Shown: positions 18,540-21,338 of the stretch, piece after piece | How positions within the stretch are numbered: the stretch's first letter is position 1 | How the letters are laid out: every line of letters starts with the position of its first letter | From: Chara braunii | Lineage: Eukaryota > Streptophyta > Charophyceae > Charales > Characeae | Length of the DNA: 21,338 bases | Assembly (NCBI GenBank): GCA_003427395.1 | Contig: BFEA01000445.1 | Coordinates: 485,649-506,986 of the forward strand | Direction: 5' to 3' | Notes under the pieces: generated by a model | What the model was told of the DNA's origin: nothing | What the model saw: the letters and a program-made list of their open reading frames with translations, nothing else | The model's database searches: none | Translations under genes and position numbers: made by a program

Positions 18540-19080
18540 GCCGGCACTGTCGGCGGGCCCTGCATTTTCGGGATTCTTCCCAGCGCACCGCATTGAAGCT
18601 GTGGGAGCAGCATGTTCAAAGTAATCATACGCCTCCTGTTAGCCAACGATGTGCCATGGCAACACCTGGCAGGTCTACAACTGTCACACCTCGCTCCTCC
18701 CTCCCACCCGGACCATCCAGTCCACCCTTTGCAATGGCTTACAAACCCGGATTGGTCGGTGCCGGGGCCACCGCGTCATAAGAGAGATGGGTCGGCCAGA
18801 AATAAGATTAGGTGGGACCTCAAAAACGACCCCCTCTGGTCCTCAATGTTGCACTTATGGAGACTGACGGGGCCAGCAAAGAAACCGGCCCCTCTTAGGT
18901 GGCAAGAATTATGGAGACAGCCGTTGTTTGGAAATCCCCATGTGCGGGACGACTCCGACAAACCGTTCTCCCTAAAAGTTAATTCGCACTGGCTTACATG
19001 GGTCAAAAACGACATATACGTGGTGGGCGATCTCTGGGACAGGAATTGAGTCTTAGACCAGGTAGAGCAAGTATCTCTGA
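18540..19080 (+). pseudogene. LINE ORF2 C-terminal fragment
   Basis: One frame (stop TGA near 18594, then open from about 18600 to 19049) aligns along its length with the post-RT part of the minus-strand ORF2. Matching pairs are VGGPCIFGIL with RGGLGILDP, VIIRLLLANDVPW with WILRLLFNPDTPW, SHLAPPSHP with SQLAPSTPE, DLKNDPLWSSMLHLWR with NLKNDSFWKDLIQTWR, and RWQELWRQPLFGN with RWEEVCQQPLFNN. It ends in YVVGDLWDRN, matching the minus-strand GILRIGDIWS. A TGA follows where tryptophan would fit, then mitochondrial-like DNA. The zf-RVT finger is absent. The moderate divergence shows two families or old copies, not a recent duplicate. Confidence 0.85.
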
Positions 19081-19085
19081 TTCTC

Positions 19086-19229
19086 TGATCCTATTTGTAA
19101 TACTTCAGGTTTATTTGTGTTTTTAGGTCTTGATTTTCTTGCTATGATTTTTTTAGTTGTTTATGTACTAGGAGCTATTGCTGTTCTATTTTTATTTGTG
19201 GTTATGATGCTAAATATAAAGATAGCAGG
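19086..19229 (+). pseudogene. nad6: Mitochondrial nad6 fragment in nuclear DNA (NUMT)
   Basis: The frame reads CNTSGLFVFLGLDFLAMIF, then LVVYV and AIAVLFLFVVMMLNIKIA. This is the conserved second to fourth membrane-helix region of NADH dehydrogenase subunit 6, part of complex I in the inner mitochondrial membrane. The DNA is AT-rich, unlike the neighbouring GC-rich LINE. Only about 45 of roughly 200 residues are present. There is no start, one base appears lost just before the CNTSGL segment, and an extra leucine codon (CTA) interrupts the usual VYVGAIA. The CNTSGL motif favours a streptophyte mitochondrion over a bacterial nuoJ. Confidence 0.8.
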
Positions 19230-19429
19230 GAGGCTTGTGTGTCATTTGGGTTACTGAAAGAGGGTCTGGCTTCATCTGCCCACTAAAGGTGGCAAAATAC
19301 ACTCCTTACTATTTATAGCAAAAAGATGAACCTGGCCATTTTCTGCAGGAAGATGCACGCGTTTCGGTTTTGATTTCATGTCCCGTGCCGCGACGCACAG
19401 AGACTTGAATGCCCAGGCACCGTTCTGAG

Positions 19430-19700
19430 TCAGTTTTTTGCTTGACCTGGATACCTAGATCCAGGACGAGAGGGTGTCCGTTCCCTGTGTCCGTTCGCTG
19501 TGAGGGCGACTGACTTCTGCCAACTGACCCTCATTTCTGAGGCAGCTTCATAGACTGCCAGTGAGAGGCACTGGCAGTCTTGTAGTGCGGAGAGGGAGGA
19601 GATTGAGTTTTCAGAGATCGCCGAGAAGTCATCTGCGGGTGCCGGCATTTTGATTGAGTACATAGGGGATACTTGGAGACCTACATAATCGGGACTGTGT
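19430..19700 (-). pseudogene. Reverse transcriptase relic of a LINE
   Basis: About 90 codons on the minus strand carry the region around the RT active site: VGLQVSPMY, then APADDFSAI with the Ala-Asp-Asp at 19628-19636 (usual form YADD or FADD), then SALQDCQCLSLAVYEAAS and MRVSWQKSVAL (about 19504-19534). This spacing is typical of LINE RT motif C and the following motif. It is closer to the RVNWEKS type than to the minus-strand LINE's MRINWGTKTQ, so it comes from a third element. The rest of the ORF2 is missing. Confidence 0.65.
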
Positions 19701-19704
19701 ATCA

Positions 19705-19758
19705 CCCGCGGTCGTGACCGCGGGCCATTTGGCCACAAGCGGTCGGCATCCCGACCGC
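19705..19758. repeat. Cluster of GC-rich palindromes
   Basis: CCCGCGGTC (19705-19713) pairs with GACCGCGGG (19716-19724) across 2 nt. GGCC/GGCC follows at 19723-19734. GCGGTCGG (19739-19746) pairs with CCGACCGC (19751-19758) across 4 nt. Another GGTCGG/CCGAC pair follows near 19785-19801. Confidence 0.9.
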
Positions 19759-19949
19759 AGCGGGTGGCACCAGCAGCCAAGTGCGGTCGGAAAACCCCGA
19801 CATTTTTAAATCCTGGGATAATAGCCTATTAATAGGCCTAAAAAATGAAAAACAGAAGTCCCTCAGGCAAAAGTTCTTCACTTTAAATTATTCTTTTAGT
19901 AAGAAAAATAAAGGATTTTATTTGATTTTTATCTCAAATTTGGTAACGA

Positions 19950-20105
19950 TTTTTTTTTTTTTTTTTTTTTTTTTTGACTGAATAGCCCCTGCGTAAACCC
20001 TCTATCCCGGCGGTGGTGAGAGAACCGTCGGAATTGAGGGTTTACCTGTCGGGCTGCTCCATCTATTGGTGGGGAGCGGCACCTGCTGGAAACCGGGTCC
20101 AGCAT
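19950..20105 (-). mobile_element. Short poly(A)-tailed retroposon, copy C
   Basis: On the minus strand the head begins near 20105 (ATGCTGGACCCGG, slightly diverged at its start) and ends GATGGAGC at 20056. A third hairpin follows. Its outer stem is a perfect 10 bp (GTAAACCCTC 19993-20002 with GAGGGTTTAC 20036-20045) and its inner stem is CCGGCGG (20007-20013) with CCGTCGG (20025-20031). A26 ends the element (T-run 19950-19975). Head hairpin I keeps its GCTGGA/TCCAGC stem although the loop changes. Confidence 0.7.
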
Positions 20106-20188
20106 GACCCCAAGGCAAAAGTTGTTCAGTTTATTTTTGGGCATAACATATATTGTTTTCAGATTTTTCTGAATTCTTTATTTATTTA

Positions 20189-20270
20189 TTTTTTTTTTCA
20201 TGACCGCCATCCGCGGCCTCGCAGCCAAGATCGCGGTCCGCGGTCGTGCCCGCGGCGACCGCGACCGCGG
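20189..20270 (-). mobile_element. Poly(A)-tailed GC-rich hairpin, element F
   Basis: A 14-bp stem with one bulged base (20232-20246 with 20256-20269, 9-nt loop) lies 5' of a minus-strand A10 tract and TAAATAAATAAA (T-rich 20178-20198 on plus). It has no shared head, but the hairpin-then-poly(A) order is as in copies B-E. Its CGCGGTC repeats resemble the palindromes at 19705. Confidence 0.45.
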
Positions 20271-20317
20271 GGGATTCCGGATGATGTGGGACCATATTCA
20301 ATAAGACTTCTCCTTTC

Positions 20318-20457
20318 TTTTTTTTTTTTTTTTTTTTAGCAAACACTGCCAGGTAGGTCCTAGGAGTGCTGATAAGAGCAGACACCCCTAGCACCCGGGG
20401 GGAGGCTCCATCTATTGGTGGGGAGCATCACCTGCTGGAAAACGGGTCCAGCGTCCC
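20318..20457 (-). mobile_element. Short poly(A)-tailed retroposon, copy D
   Basis: The head runs from GGGACGC at 20457 to GATGGAGCC near 20405. A third hairpin at 20356-20395 has stem blocks GGT(G)CTAGGG/TCCTAG(G)ACC, GTG/CAC and CTG/CAG around the loop CTCTTAT. A20 follows (T-run 20318-20337 on plus). The apical sequence CTGCTCTTATCAG is shared with element E, with a bulged base at the same place. No target-site duplication is evident. Confidence 0.7.
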
Positions 20458-21338
20458 ATAGATACAGCTTTGCAGTACAACAAGTATTCGGACATAAGGC
20501 CATGATGTCGGTACACTGGAGCTACCACTTATCCCTCTGGGCTGCATGACTCCCACTACCGTTTATGTAGCCCCTGCTTGCTTATGGCCAAACCCCCTGG
20601 GTAACTGCCTGCCGAATAACTCAAGGCTATATCTGACGACGGGCAACAGTCCCAGGTATCTGCAGCCCCCCAAGTGAAATGGTTAAAGAATGGATGTGAT
20701 ACTTATTGAAGTTGAGAGGTAACAGCAGACCACAGCTGCGACAACTCCCATTGTGACTGCAATGCTGTCAGCGTCCAGTCTGTTGTCGTTGTTGCCATTT
20801 ACATTTCTCATCTCACATATAATGTCACGGTGGATGTTATCTTCAGAGTGATTTGGTTTGGTGACTGAGCAGCTGGCTGGACACTTGAGTCAAGCTCCAC
20901 CTTCCCACCTGATGTAGGGTCCCTCTCTCGGCCCCTGGCCCCCTGTACCAAAGGAGAGCCCCAAATGCTCTGTCCCCTATGTGTGCTGTATTGTGACATA
21001 GCGATCCATTCCCTGAAGTAGTAGTAGGAGTTCATTATCACAAGTTGTCCATTGTTGTCTCCCTCCGTCTTCCCACCTGTTCTAAGAACCCTCTCCCGGC
21101 CCCTGCACCCAAGGAGAGCCCANATTCANTNAGAAACGGGTGCGATGAGATTGTAGGGATGCTGTTGCCGTTNACNGCCCACTGGTTACCCACACCTTCT
21201 GTAGCCACGTTGCTTGGCCCGGCCGGCCAGGTAGCGGGGAGGGCGGAGGATGTCAATGGGAGGGAGAGCGGGGGGGATGGCAGAGAAGGCGGTGCAGCCA
21301 ATGAAGGCTCCGGTGGCGGGGGAGGGGTGGCAGGCGGA
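20458..21338. other. Unassigned stretch with a diverged duplication and N bases
   Basis: No convincing coding frame is present. A block of about 62 bp at 20897-20964 recurs at 21061-21121, about 164 bp away, sharing CTTCCCACCTG, CGGCCCCTG and AAGGAGAGCCC. Ns at 21123, 21129, 21131, 21173 and 21176 mark poor base quality. The right end is G-rich and could be the start of a gene outside the window. Confidence 0.45.

Larger units (their letters stand above)
14377..19080 (+). mobile_element. Internally deleted LINE relative (ORF1 joined to ORF2 C-terminus)
   Basis: The order on plus is: a GC-rich leader with a G15 run (14381-14395), an inverted-repeat array (14469-14792), a long ORF1 with zinc knuckle (14761-18412), and a fragment matching the ORF2 C-terminal region of the minus-strand LINE (about 18540-19080). 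It ends against mitochondrial-type DNA. No endonuclease, RT or zf-RVT sequence is present, so about 3 kb of ORF2 is missing and the copy could move only with help from another element. ORF1 has frameshifts and stops. The left limit is uncertain because of the linker at 14253. Confidence 0.75.

Noticed and set aside
19993-20045. Telomere-like AAACCCT words in copy C
   Set aside because: The word occurs once on each arm of an inverted repeat and not in tandem, so it is a hairpin stem and not telomeric DNA.
20013-20339. 108-codon plus-strand frame
   Set aside because: It runs antisense through three retroposons and their T runs, with no protein-like content.

Overview
The window looks like repeat-rich nuclear DNA from a green-lineage (streptophyte) eukaryote. 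Three things support this. There are L1-type LINEs with a C-terminal zf-RVT zinc finger. There are two U6 snRNA-derived copies. There is a nuclear fragment of mitochondrial nad6 whose peptide (a CNTSGL-type start, then FLGLDFLAMIFLVVY) reads like the streptophyte protein. I cannot name the species; a charophyte alga or early land plant is a guess. No intact host gene is recognisable. It holds broken retroelements, short poly(A)-tailed retroposons, simple repeats and unassigned DNA.

Layout. 1-2750: an (AG)n microsatellite, an unrecognised 158-codon ORF and a retroposed U6 pseudogene (minus strand) with a 13-bp target-site duplication. 2752-3157: two short retroposons (copies A and B) around a 95-bp tandem repeat. 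3158-11375: a nearly complete but dead LINE on the minus strand, with a very long ORF1 (zinc knuckle) and an ORF2 carrying AP-type endonuclease, reverse transcriptase (FADD) and zf-RVT. 11376-14252: unassigned DNA with hairpins, tandem repeats, a small broken poly(A)-followed reading frame, a tRNA-like relic and a poly(A)-tailed hairpin (copy E). 14253-14293: a 41-bp loxP-containing sequence that matches, minus one base, the linker used in 454 Titanium mate-pair libraries; sequence left and right of it is probably not adjacent in the real genome. 14294-19080: a U6 fragment followed by a second, plus-strand LINE relative in which ORF1 is joined to the far C-terminal part of ORF2, with endonuclease and RT missing. 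19086-19229: nad6 NUMT. 19430-19700: a small RT relic (minus). 19705-20457: GC-rich palindromes and three more poly(A)-tailed hairpin retroposons (C, F, D). 20458-21338: unassigned, with a diverged duplicate and several N bases.

How the parts relate. The LINEs probably supplied the machinery that copied the U6 RNA and the small hairpin RNAs into DNA. The most novel candidate is the short retroposon family. Four copies share a 5' module of about 50 nt that folds into two small hairpins (stems GCTGGA/TCCAGC and GCTCC/GGAGC). Three of the four then carry a different third hairpin, and all end in poly(A). I saw no supportable promoters, terminators, CRISPR arrays or bacterial features.
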